Source: DASXUL01 sp036504855
GTDB taxonomy: Bacteria > Armatimonadota > DTGP01 > JAKQQT01
Direction: 5' to 3'
Length of the DNA stretch: 31,152 nucleotides
NCBI GenBank assembly: GCA_036504855.1
Contig: DASXUL010000086.1
Coordinates: forward strand, 1-31,152
In this document: positions 5,868 to 13,645 of the stretch, piece by piece
Position numbering within the stretch: the stretch's first letter is position 1
Layout: each line of letters opens with the position of its first letter
Position numbers and translations under genes: made by a program
Notes under the pieces: model-generated
Seen by the model: only the letters and a program-made list of their open reading frames with translations
What the model was told of the DNA's origin: nothing
The model's database searches: none

Positions 5868-8028
5868 CGTAGGAGATGTCGGGGGCGCCGATGTCCAGGC
5901 TTTCGCCGAACATGCCGGTGGAGAACGGGTCGGCCACCGGGAAGGCCTTGATGCGCAGCATCACGCGGAAGCCGCGCTCGGTGCGCCAGCCCTTATCATC
6001 AATCATCGCCACGGAGGCCTCCAGGCAGCCCAGGTCCTTCGCCAGCATCACGCGGCGGTAACGCTGGCCGGAATCCGTGCCCGCAAGCGCCCGAACGCGC
6101 CACTGGCGGCCGATGGGGGTGTCCAGATTTCCCAGGATGCGGCCGAAGTTGCGCGTTGCCGGCAGATAACGCGATTCGCCATCGAAATGGAACCGGCCAA
6201 GCCGCAGTCGGAGCGCGTTGTTCACATAGCGAAAGTGTGAGGCCTCGCCCGGCCCGAGGCCGTTCACGTTCACAGCCACGTCGGTGATCAGGCGAATGCC
6301 GTCTCGGGGCTCGATCTTCAGGAATCCCATCACGTCGCGCCAGGGGGTGATGTTGTTCTTGAAGTCGTAACCGGCGCCGGCGCGCAGCTCCAACCAGTGC
6401 ACGGCCCCCACTTTCACGCTGCTGGTGAGCGTGTTGTAGGCGTAGGGGCGGTCGAAGATAAAAGGGGTATAGCCGCGCGGAGCCTGAACGGCCCACGAGA
6501 GGTTCACATCGGACGAATGGCCGATCGGCTGCGTAACGCCGATGGCGCCGGTCAGCGAGTAGAGAGCGGATTGGCTCGAGTAGATCGCCTGCCGGAAACC
6601 GCCGCCCAGGTTCAGCTTGGCGCCGCCCAGCGTCCACACGCGGTTCGGCGCCGTGGCCTCAAAGAGCTGCCGCCCCGATTTCACGCCGTTCGCCTCGAAC
6701 GCGCCGGTGGCCAGTTGCAGGGTGATGGGGGCGCTCTTCGTGGCGGCCAGCCCCAGGCGGTGAACATCGCTCTTCAGGGATAGCTCCGGCAGGCGCTCCA
6801 CCGGCTTGTAGACGGAAGCTTCGCCGGCCAGCGTGGAGAGGTGGTTTGCCGCAACCTCCACATCCACGGCGCTGAACCCCTGCGCCACATCCACCTTCGA
6901 GGCCAGTTCCTTGGTGGAGACGGCCGCGGCGGACCGGCGCGTGTAGTCCAGCCCCACGGTCGCATTCCCCTTTGCGCTGTACCGGTATCCCTGCGCGAGG
7001 CCGGCCGTGAAACCGCCGTAGTTCGTGGCCCCGCTCTTGGTCGCGTCCCAACGGAAGGAGAGCCCCGTGTTGGATGCCTGTCGCGCCCGGTTGAGGGCCA
7101 GAGTGGCGTTGCGGGACGAACTGCCCGGCAGGTAAAGGTAGCTATTGCGGCGAAGCTCGCCGTTCAGCGCGGCGTCGAAGCCCAGCAGGCGTTGGGCGTG
7201 GCGCAGGTTGGCGCTCAGGTTGCCGCCGCCCTTGCCAAGCACCTGATACACGGAGGCCTCGCCCTCGCGGTAGTCGTGCGTTACCCCGATGCCGAGGCCT
7301 TGCTTCTGCATCACGTCCAGGCGAACCGCGCCAGACTGCCGGTTGGCGCCGGCGTAGTTCAGGTTGGTCTTCACGAAGAAGCCCTCTTCCGTGCTCTGGC
7401 CGAACGTGGGGACCACGGGCGGGCGATCCGCCGTTTCGCGCCGAATGGGCAGCACGAGTGCCGCAACCGTTGCCAGGCGGCGGCCGAAGAGGGTGGTTGT
7501 GGCGTGGCGCGCCACGATGCGTTTGTCCGGCTCCACGGTCACGTCTCGCGCGGAAACCTCGTACTGCGGCTGTCCGGGCGCGCACGTTGTAAGCCGGACG
7601 CGGTGCAGCGTCAACTCCGTTCGCGTGCCGGCAAGGCTTTCGGCTCGCACGTGCACCGGCTCGGTGAGTCCCTGAGGCTGGATGTCCGTGATGGCGTTGG
7701 TGAAGGTCCACTTGCGGTCTGGGAAGTGGAAGGTGAGCACGGCGTCGTCACCGCCCACGATGATGTTGCGTCCGGTATCGAGGCTCACCCCGCCGCGCAG
7801 GGTGGCGATCTGGGCGTCCACGTCATAGTCGCCGGAATCGGCTTTCAGAACGTACTCGCGGTAGCGGATCTCCACGCCGTCACTGGCGATCCAGTGTCGG
7901 GCGCCCTCTTCGTAATGCACCAGCCCCCCGCGGAACGCGGCGTCATTGCCGGGCGGCGTGTAGGGGAGGCCCTGCGCCAGGGCGGACGCGGCGAGCGCCA
8001 GGGCGATGGAGAGCGCGGCGCGGCGCAT
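5836..8028 (-). CDS. lptD: LptD/OstA-like outer-membrane LPS transport protein
   Basis: The 730-aa protein has a signal peptide (MRRAALSIALALAASALAQG). An OstA/LptA-like N-terminal domain covers about residues 30-160, with repeating strands such as VEIRYREYVLKADSGDYDV and IATLRGGVSLDTGRNIIVGG. A long C-terminal region of alternating amphipathic strands rich in Tyr, Asn and Gly suits an outer-membrane beta-barrel. In the family LptD inserts LPS at the cell surface. Its ATG overlaps the stop of the upstream LptF/LptG permease gene by one base (TGATG), so the two are translationally coupled and functionally consistent. Sequence similarity to proteobacterial LptD is weak by eye; domain order and context carry the call. 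The last 32 bp are duplicated 2.2 kb away as the cassette boundary. Confidence 0.8.
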   Translation of the reverse strand: MRRAALSIALALAASALAQGLPYTPPGNDAAFRGGLVHYEEGARHWIASDGVEIRYREYVLKADSGDYDVDAQIATLRGGVSLDTGRNIIVGGDDAVLTFHFPDRKWTFTNAITDIQPQGLTEPVHVRAESLAGTRTELTLHRVRLTTCAPGQPQYEVSARDVTVEPDKRIVARHATTTLFGRRLATVAALVLPIRRETADRPPVVPTFGQSTEEGFFVKTNLNYAGANRQSGAVRLDVMQKQGLGIGVTHDYREGEASVYQVLGKGGGNLSANLRHAQRLLGFDAALNGELRRNSYLYLPGSSSRNATLALNRARQASNTGLSFRWDATKSGATNYGGFTAGLAQGYRYSAKGNATVGLDYTRRSAAAVSTKELASKVDVAQGFSAVDVEVAANHLSTLAGEASVYKPVERLPELSLKSDVHRLGLAATKSAPITLQLATGAFEANGVKSGRQLFEATAPNRVWTLGGAKLNLGGGFRQAIYSSQSALYSLTGAIGVTQPIGHSSDVNLSWAVQAPRGYTPFIFDRPYAYNTLTSSVKVGAVHWLELRAGAGYDFKNNITPWRDVMGFLKIEPRDGIRLITDVAVNVNGLGPGEASHFRYVNNALRLRLGRFHFDGESRYLPATRNFGRILGNLDTPIGRQWRVRALAGTDSGQRYRRVMLAKDLGCLEASVAMIDDKGWRTERGFRVMLRIKAFPVADPFSTGMFGESLDIGAPDISYGGVTGQDRGF

Positions 8029-9122
8029 CACTCTTCCCTCCACAGCATCACCGCGCCCACCAGCGCGAACGCCGCGTTGGGCAGCCATGCGGCCGCCAGG
8101 GGCGGCAGAAGCGAGCTGCCCAGTTCCTTGAAGGCGAAGTACGCCTGGATGTACGCGAAGAACAGCAGCAATGCGATGAGGATCCCCGTGAAGCCTCCGC
8201 CGCGCCCGAAATGGACCGCCAGCGGCATGCTGATGAGCGCCAGGACCACGCAGGCGAACGGGAGCGCGAATTTGAGGTAGTACTCCACCTGCCATTGGCG
8301 CACGTCGGCGTTTCCAGTGCGCTCTCCCTCCACAATGGCGCGGGAGAGCTGGGCCGCGGTCATCTCCTCAGGCGTCTGGGTCATCGTCCAGAGCGTGCCC
8401 ACGGTGCGGTCCACGTCGAATGCGTACTTCGGGAAGCCCATGTCCACGCGGGTGAAACCGTTTGCATCCAGCTCGCGACGCACCCCGCGGTAGAGGGTCC
8501 AGCGCGTTCCCCGGGCGATGGCGGTCTGGGCGGTATAGACGACCGGGTAGGCGCCGGTACGGGTTTCGAAGACCATCACCCGGGACAGGCGGAAAGAGAT
8601 GCGTGAGGGGTCCGCCGCGTCGCTGAGCTTCTGCATCTCGCCGATGTAGAACTTGTACGGGCCGGCGCCGAAGAACACGTCCGCCCGGATGGCCGTTGGA
8701 CGCACCTTGAAGAAGAGGCGATACTCCGCCATACTGGCGCGGTGGTTGGCGGTGGGCACGATAGTCTCGTTGATGTAAAACGAGCACAGGCTGACGGCCG
8801 CGGCGACAGCCAGCAGCGGAAGGACGATGCGCTTCAGCGACATGCCGGAGAGGCGCATCACGCTGATCTCGTTCTCGCGGGCCATCCGGTTCACGCCCAG
8901 GCTCACGCCGAACAGCATGGCCACCGGCAGGGCGAAAACCACGAACTGCGGCATGCGGAAGGCCACGATCTCCATCACCTGCCGCGTGGTGGCGCTCTGG
9001 GCCATCACCAGGCGGATCAGGTCCATCAGCTTTCCGCTGACCAACATCATGAGGAAGCCGAACACGCCCACGAAGAACGGCCCAGTCAGCTCGCGCGCCA
9101 GATAGCGGTCGGCGGTTTTCAT
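8028..9122 (-). CDS. LptF/LptG (YjgP/YjgQ) family LPS export permease
   Basis: The 364-aa protein has the LptF/G topology: membrane segments near residues 13-33, 55-80 and 100-118, a large periplasmic beta-rich domain about 120-265, and three C-terminal segments about 275-362. Family hallmarks at the N-terminus include DRYLARELTGPFFVG, and the cytoplasmic loop NRMARENEISVMRLSGMSL is the coupling-helix region that contacts the LptB ATPase. It forms half of the inner-membrane permease that drives LPS along the Lpt bridge. F or G cannot be told apart here, and bacteria of this type may use a single permease gene. It is the first gene of a minus-strand pair with the LptD-like gene. Confidence 0.92.
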   Translation of the reverse strand: MKTADRYLARELTGPFFVGVFGFLMMLVSGKLMDLIRLVMAQSATTRQVMEIVAFRMPQFVVFALPVAMLFGVSLGVNRMARENEISVMRLSGMSLKRIVLPLLAVAAAVSLCSFYINETIVPTANHRASMAEYRLFFKVRPTAIRADVFFGAGPYKFYIGEMQKLSDAADPSRISFRLSRVMVFETRTGAYPVVYTAQTAIARGTRWTLYRGVRRELDANGFTRVDMGFPKYAFDVDRTVGTLWTMTQTPEEMTAAQLSRAIVEGERTGNADVRQWQVEYYLKFALPFACVVLALISMPLAVHFGRGGGFTGILIALLLFFAYIQAYFAFKELGSSLLPPLAAAWLPNAAFALVGAVMLWREE

Positions 9123-9216
9123 AGCATGGCCATTCTAGCAGCGCTCCCGCCGCCGAACCGGGCATAGCGGCGGCGATGCGCGGAACTCCGGCGCTGCCCG
9201 CTGCTATCATCCAACT

Positions 9217-9798
9217 GTGCTGAACACCAACAACAGAGCTTTTAAGGAATGGGCCGCGGTGGTGAGGGCCATGGAAGAGGGCGCGTCCGCCCTGATCGTC
9301 CGCAAGGGCGGCATCGTGGAGGAAGGCGGCGCCTTCAGGGTGCAAGACCCCGAGTTCTTCCTCTTCCCCAACCACACCCACCAGAACGCCGCCCAGTTGA
9401 AGCCCTCCGCCCACCCGTGGCTTGCCGAGACGGAAGCGGACCGTCCGGAGGAAGGCTACGTTCGCATCTCCTCCTACGCCGCCGCGGCGGCCGTGCACGT
9501 CATCCCGGATGAGGACGCCCTGGCGCGCCTCGACGGCCTGCACCTCTGGACGCGCGCCTACGTATTGGAGCGCCTGCGCTTCAAGCCCAGCCAACCGCTG
9601 TACGCCATCGTGCTGCGCGTCTACAACCTGCCCGCCGACATCCTGAAGCCCTATCTCGCGGATTACGGCGGCTGCACCTCGTGGATTACGCTCGACGAAG
9701 CGCTTTCCACGGAGGGCGCCGCGCCCGCGATGACCGATGCCGCATTCGACGCCGAGCGGGCCCGCATTGAAGATGCCCTCGGCCCCCGCGCCTCCTGA
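9217..9798 (+). CDS. DUF1802 family protein
   Basis: The 193-aa product matches the DUF1802 pattern: an N-terminal block AFKEWAAVVRAMEEGASALIVRKGGI followed by a glycine-rich turn and FFLFPNHTHQNAAQLKP, then LHLWTRAYVLERLRFKPSQPLYAIVLRVYNLP, where the family carries its second conserved block. Function is unknown. The GTG at 9217 is chosen because the family begins with this KEW block. No ribosome site precedes it; instead a TATCAT hexamer ends only six bases upstream, so the message could be leaderless. The next gene begins 11 bp after its stop codon, suggesting one transcript with the amidohydrolase. Confidence 0.84.
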   Translation: MLNTNNRAFKEWAAVVRAMEEGASALIVRKGGIVEEGGAFRVQDPEFFLFPNHTHQNAAQLKPSAHPWLAETEADRPEEGYVRISSYAAAAAVHVIPDEDALARLDGLHLWTRAYVLERLRFKPSQPLYAIVLRVYNLPADILKPYLADYGGCTSWITLDEALSTEGAAPAMTDAAFDAERARIEDALGPRAS

Positions 9799-9809
9799 AA
9801 CGGAAACCC

Positions 9810-10979
9810 ATGCCCACCAGCCTTCCCGAACCGATCCTGCAGGAGCTTGTTGAGACGCGACGCGACCTGCACATGCACCCGGAATTCGCCTTCCAGGAGG
9901 TGCGCACCGCCGGCATCGTAGCGGAGCGTTTGCGCGCGCTCGGCCTGGAGGTGCGCTCCGGCGTCGCCAAGACCGGCGTCATCGGCCTGTTGCGCGGCAG
10001 CCAGCCGGGCAAAACGGTGCTGGTGCGCGCCGATATGGACTGCCTCGCCGTGCCCGAGGAAAACGACATCCCGTACCGGTCGCAGACTCCGGGCCTCATG
10101 CATGCCTGCGGGCACGATGGGCACACCAGCGTGGCGCTGACCGTGGCGCGCGTGCTGTCTGAACGCCGGGAAAGCCTGAAGGGGAACGTGAAGTTCGTCT
10201 TCCAGCCGGCCGAGGAAGCGCCGGGCGGCGCCGAGCCGATGATCCGCGAGGGCGCGCTCGAGAATCCCCACGTAGACGTCTGCCTTGGCCTCCACCTGTG
10301 GAACGAGATCCCCGCCGGACAGGTGGGCGTACTGGAAGGCCCCCTCATGGCCGCCACCGGCGAGTGGTACGCCACCATCACCGGAAAGGGCGGGCACGGC
10401 GCGATGCCGCAGGCCACCGTGGACCCGGTTGTCGCCGCCTGCCACTGCGTGCTGGCGCTCCAGACGATCCTTTCGCGCAACGTGGACCCGCTCCAGCCCG
10501 CGGTGGTGACGGTGGGGATGTTGCAGGCCGGCGCGATGTTCAACGTGATTCCCCACGAGGCGAAGCTGGCCGGCACGATCCGCTCCTACGATCCGGCGGT
10601 GCACCGCCTCCTGGAAACCCGCTTGCGCAGCGTGCTGGAGCATACGTCCGAGGCGCTGGGCGCGAAGGCCGCGCTGGACTACCACCCCGGCTACCCGGTG
10701 CTGGTCAACGACCCCGGCATGTGCGACATCGTGCGCGCGGCGGCCGCCGACGTTGTGGGCGAGGCCAACGTGATCCCGGCCGTGCGCGTGATGAGCGGCG
10801 AGGACATGGCCTATTTCCTCCGCGAGCGACCCGGCTGCTTCTTCTTCGTGGGCAGCGCCTTCACCGACGGGCAAGAGGTCTGGCCCCACCACAACCCGCG
10901 CTTCAACATTGACGAATCCTCCCTGCCCATCGCCGCCCAGGTGATGATCGGCGCGGTGGAACGCTGCCTGGCGCAATAG
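9810..10979 (+). CDS. M20 family amidohydrolase (N-acyl-amino-acid / hippurate hydrolase type)
   Basis: The 389-aa protein is a full-length M20D peptidase-like amidohydrolase, which removes acyl groups from amino acids or related amides using two metal ions. Visible motifs are the N-terminal DLHMHPEFAFQE, VRADMDCLAVPE, the metal site HACGHDGH (Cys100, His102), the catalytic EE pair Glu135-Glu136 in QPAEEAPGGA, GLHLWNEIPAGQVG, the dimerisation-domain block GKGGHGAMPQATVDPV, NVIPHEAKLAGTIRS, and the C-terminal SGEDMAYF and HHNPRFN, which supplies the last metal ligand. Closest named relatives by motif are HipO/AbgB/IAA-amino-acid hydrolases; the substrate cannot be read from the sequence. It has no signal peptide, so it is cytoplasmic. 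It follows DUF1802 and is closed by a strong hairpin. Confidence 0.93.
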   Translation: MPTSLPEPILQELVETRRDLHMHPEFAFQEVRTAGIVAERLRALGLEVRSGVAKTGVIGLLRGSQPGKTVLVRADMDCLAVPEENDIPYRSQTPGLMHACGHDGHTSVALTVARVLSERRESLKGNVKFVFQPAEEAPGGAEPMIREGALENPHVDVCLGLHLWNEIPAGQVGVLEGPLMAATGEWYATITGKGGHGAMPQATVDPVVAACHCVLALQTILSRNVDPLQPAVVTVGMLQAGAMFNVIPHEAKLAGTIRSYDPAVHRLLETRLRSVLEHTSEALGAKAALDYHPGYPVLVNDPGMCDIVRAAAADVVGEANVIPAVRVMSGEDMAYFLRERPGCFFFVGSAFTDGQEVWPHHNPRFNIDESSLPIAAQVMIGAVERCLAQ

Positions 10980-10986
10980 GCCGCAT

Positions 10987-11010
10987 GCGGGGCGCCATCC
11001 GGCGCCCCGC
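10987..11010 (+). terminator. Hairpin after the amidohydrolase gene
   Basis: A perfect 10-bp GC stem (GCGGGGCGCC / GGCGCCCCGC) with a four-base ATCC loop begins eight bases after the stop codon. No T-run follows, so it is either a weak intrinsic terminator or a 3'-end-stabilising structure. Confidence 0.55.
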
Positions 11011-11048
11011 TATCGTCGCGCTAGAAGCAAGCAGCCGCGCCATACGGC

Positions 11049-11078
11049 TTGACAATTACAGCGGACAAGCGGTTAAAT
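11049..11078 (+). promoter_or_regulatory. Sigma-70-type promoter for the SGNH hydrolase gene
   Basis: TTGACA at 11049-11054 is separated by 18 bases from TTAAAT at 11073-11078. Transcription would begin near 11085, immediately at the palindrome described in the next entry, leaving a leader of about 120 bases before the ATG at 11208. Confidence 0.62.
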
Positions 11079-11084
11079 GAGGCA

Positions 11085-11130
11085 GGAACGGTTGTAATCT
11101 GACAACCGTTCCCACGCCGCGAACGGTTGT
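11085..11130. promoter_or_regulatory. Palindrome plus third half-site at the SGNH gene start of transcription
   Basis: A perfect 11-bp inverted repeat (GGAACGGTTGT at 11085-11095 and its complement at 11102-11112, six-base spacer) is followed by a third copy of GAACGGTTGT in direct orientation at 11121-11130. Placed just after the -10 box, it could be a repressor operator with an accessory half-site, or an RNA hairpin at the 5' end of the leader. The regulator is unknown. Confidence 0.6.
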
Positions 11131-11207
11131 TGGCTGGCCCTCTAGGCGCCTCGTCGCCTTCGCCCACCAGATCGCGCTCGCGCCATACCCCGAGGGAAGG
11201 CCACGCT

Positions 11208-12983
11208 ATGCTCAGGCGCGCACTCGTGCCCGCGTTATTACTTGCGCTTTGCGCCGCCGCATCGGCCGCGCCGGTCACGGTGCAGTATGCGGACGCCTCA
11301 AACGTCGCATTCCAGAACTACCGGCGTTGGCTTCAGGAGGACGGGATTGTCTGGCAGGTCCTCACTGGCGACTCGGTTTCCGAAGGATACAACACGCCCA
11401 AGTCGAAGACCTTGTCTTGGTTCTGCGTCGTAAATGACTACCTGAGGACCTACTTCGGCGATGCTGGGCGGGTGGTTACGTCCACCGAACGCGAGAACAG
11501 CGGCGGCGCCACATGCTACGCCGCCGGTTCCGTTATGCCTTGGGCTTCAGGCCAACCCACGCTAGCGACCGCCGTGGTCACCGACGGCGCCGTGACGGCG
11601 CTTAACATCGGCTACCGCGGCTCAGGGTATCACTACGCGCCGGACGTGACAATCACCTGCGGCGGCGGGACAGGGGCAACCGCCACCGCGTCCATCGACG
11701 CCGACGGACGGCTGACCGGCCTCACTCTGTGTTCAGGGGGAAGCGGCTATACCTCGCTTCCGCTGGTCTCTGTCGGTAATGGCGGCAATTGCTTCCCCCC
11801 CAGACCGCTGAACCCGAATACGCCGTTCTACTGCCCTGACGACGCCACCTGGGTGAGCGGCGAGGGGATTGATGGAATCAACCTCTTCCACTGGCCGAAG
11901 GGCGGCACGGGGATCGCCCCAGGAGGGCTTGGCGGGATCTCCGTCGCCCTCTTCGCCAACGAGCCGCTCTCCGCCAACCTCCCCCCATGCGACTCGGTGT
12001 CCGCCATCCTGTCGCAGCAGCCGAAATGCTGCCAGTTCACCTTTGTTCTGGACGGCGAAACCACCACGGTGACGCCTGTAGACACGACTCTTCCTGCCGG
12101 ATCGTTCCGCTACGGAACGGTGTACCCGCTCAATGGGCCCGCCGACGCACCCTCGGCGCGCCGCCGCGTGACGATTCAGGCTGACGCCACCGGGGGCGCG
12201 TGGGGACGTTTGGAAGGGTTCCTGTGTTCCAAGACCACAGACCGGGGCATCATTGAAATCAACGCCGCCTACCGGGGTTTCAAGGCGCGTTCCCTGGCCA
12301 TGCTGCCGCCCGATAAAATGCTCGCGTGGCTCGGGATTGGAGACTCGAAGGCGCTGATCGGGCCCAAAGACCGCGTGGCCGTTTGGCTTGGGTTCGGCAC
12401 GGTCGATAGCCAGGTCTTCCCCCAAGAGCAGTTCATCGCCGACATGGAACTCATTGCAGACCGCCTCGGGAGCGTCACCTGCGACGGCGGCAAACCCATT
12501 CCGGTCTTCCTGTTCGTGCCGCCCAGTTGTTCGGCGGTGTCGACCGCCTACATCAAGGCGGGCTTTGCGGCTGCCCGCGAGCGGAACCCAAACGTCGTCA
12601 TCATTGATGCTTCCGCCGCATTTGGATCGCAGGCCAACGCCCTTGCGAGAGGCTGGTTCGGTCCCAGCCTCGTCAATGGGGGTCTGGATCTCTGCCACCC
12701 AAGGGCGCCAGGCCACGCGAAGATCGGCTACGAGATCGTCCGCGCTCTCGACTTCCCGTCCATCATGGCGGGGGCGCGCTATGCCGACGCTCGAACAGTG
12801 ATGTCCGTGGCCGCCGGGCTTTCGCCGGCGCCCGTCGAAGGGCTCAATCGCCTGGACGTTGCCGGCGGCGATTCCGCCGGACGCATCGACATCGCGGATG
12901 CCGTACGGCTCCTGAAAGAGGCGAGCGGCGACGGCGCCTACGCTGTTGGCCGCAGCCCCAGCTCCACCACCACCGGGCGATGA
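11208..12983 (+). CDS. Secreted SGNH/GDSL-type hydrolase with dockerin-like C-terminus
   Basis: The 591-aa protein starts at the ATG at 11208, which has GAGGGAAGG upstream, and opens with a signal peptide ending near ASAAP. SGNH block I is GDSVSEGY with nucleophile Ser56. Block V is DLCHP with Asp494 and His497, followed by GHAKIGYEIV. Between them lies a large insertion; residues about 135-190 contain two copies of a GSGY..aP.V.i..GG.GA.A.A-type repeat seen in secreted surface proteins. The last ~40 residues (RLDVAGGDSAGRIDIADAVRLLKEA) resemble one dockerin calcium-loop-helix segment. Such enzymes deacylate polysaccharides or lipids outside the cell; the substrate is unknown. Its 3' end overlaps the convergent EEP gene by 46 nt. 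Confidence 0.82.
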   Translation: MLRRALVPALLLALCAAASAAPVTVQYADASNVAFQNYRRWLQEDGIVWQVLTGDSVSEGYNTPKSKTLSWFCVVNDYLRTYFGDAGRVVTSTERENSGGATCYAAGSVMPWASGQPTLATAVVTDGAVTALNIGYRGSGYHYAPDVTITCGGGTGATATASIDADGRLTGLTLCSGGSGYTSLPLVSVGNGGNCFPPRPLNPNTPFYCPDDATWVSGEGIDGINLFHWPKGGTGIAPGGLGGISVALFANEPLSANLPPCDSVSAILSQQPKCCQFTFVLDGETTTVTPVDTTLPAGSFRYGTVYPLNGPADAPSARRRVTIQADATGGAWGRLEGFLCSKTTDRGIIEINAAYRGFKARSLAMLPPDKMLAWLGIGDSKALIGPKDRVAVWLGFGTVDSQVFPQEQFIADMELIADRLGSVTCDGGKPIPVFLFVPPSCSAVSTAYIKAGFAAARERNPNVVIIDASAAFGSQANALARGWFGPSLVNGGLDLCHPRAPGHAKIGYEIVRALDFPSIMAGARYADARTVMSVAAGLSPAPVEGLNRLDVAGGDSAGRIDIADAVRLLKEASGDGAYAVGRSPSSTTTGR

Positions 12984-13639
12984 TCCGAGGCCAATGAGGG
13001 GATGGCGTAGGCGTCCAGCGCCTTCCAGCCCTCCGTGCCGTACACGTGATCGATGTGGATGGCCGGATCGTCGGCGGGGAAAGTGGGCTCGGTGACGCCC
13101 AGCGAAACGAGGCCGGCGGCGCGCAGGATATCGTGCGAGGGGCCGCCTGGCTCCTCGTTGAGGTCTCCGGCCAGGAGGGCCGGAACGCCGCACGCCGCGA
13201 TGATCTCAGCCGTTCGCGTCGCCTGCAACTGGCGCTCGTCTGGAGCGAGGCCGAAGTGGGTGCAGTACACGGCCACCTCCCCGGCCGACGTTTTGACCCG
13301 GGCCTCAACCAGGCCGCGCTGCTCCACGCCGCCGGGCAGCAGGTAGGTATGGCAGGTCGTCAGGGGCAGGCTCGTCAGCAGCAGGTTCCCATACCGCGCG
13401 CCCAGCGGCCACTTGATGGTGGGGCCGTACACGGCCTTCATCTTCAGGGCCCTTGCGAGCTCGCGCGGCTGGTGAGCGCGGCGCGTGCGGGCCACGCGGC
13501 AATCGACCTCCTGGAAGCAGGCCACCTGCGCGCCCGAGTCCGCCGCCACGCCGACGATGCGGGCGAGGCTGATCTGCCGGTCCAGGCCGGCGCCGTGGTG
13601 GATGTTGTACGTGATCAGCGTGAGGAGTGGTTCGGGCAC
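12938..13639 (-). CDS. Endonuclease/exonuclease/phosphatase (EEP) family protein
   Basis: The 233-aa protein covers a whole EEP (DNase I-like) domain. Catalytic signatures are present in order: Asn12 in TYNIHHG, Glu44 in CFQEVD, His128 in YCTHFG, Asp159/Asn161 in GDLNEEP, Asp197-His198 in HIDHVYG and Asp219-His220 in SDHRPVVV. No signal peptide is visible. Members cleave phosphodiester bonds in nucleic acids, phospholipids or small phosphorylated molecules; the short form with TYNIHHG is usual for small bacterial hydrolases of unknown substrate. Start is GTG at 13639, six bases after the stop of the 5'-nucleotidase gene, so the two form an operon of phosphoesterases. The 3' end overlaps the SGNH gene on the opposite strand. 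Confidence 0.88.
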   Translation of the reverse strand: MPEPLLTLITYNIHHGAGLDRQISLARIVGVAADSGAQVACFQEVDCRVARTRRAHQPRELARALKMKAVYGPTIKWPLGARYGNLLLTSLPLTTCHTYLLPGGVEQRGLVEARVKTSAGEVAVYCTHFGLAPDERQLQATRTAEIIAACGVPALLAGDLNEEPGGPSHDILRAAGLVSLGVTEPTFPADDPAIHIDHVYGTEGWKALDAYAIPSLASDHRPVVVELGLRPTA

Positions 13640-13645
13640 GGGCCG

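Noticed and set aside
11021..11278. Small minus-strand frame across the SGNH promoter
   Set aside because: It spans the promoter and palindrome, lacks a ribosome site and has no recognisable features.
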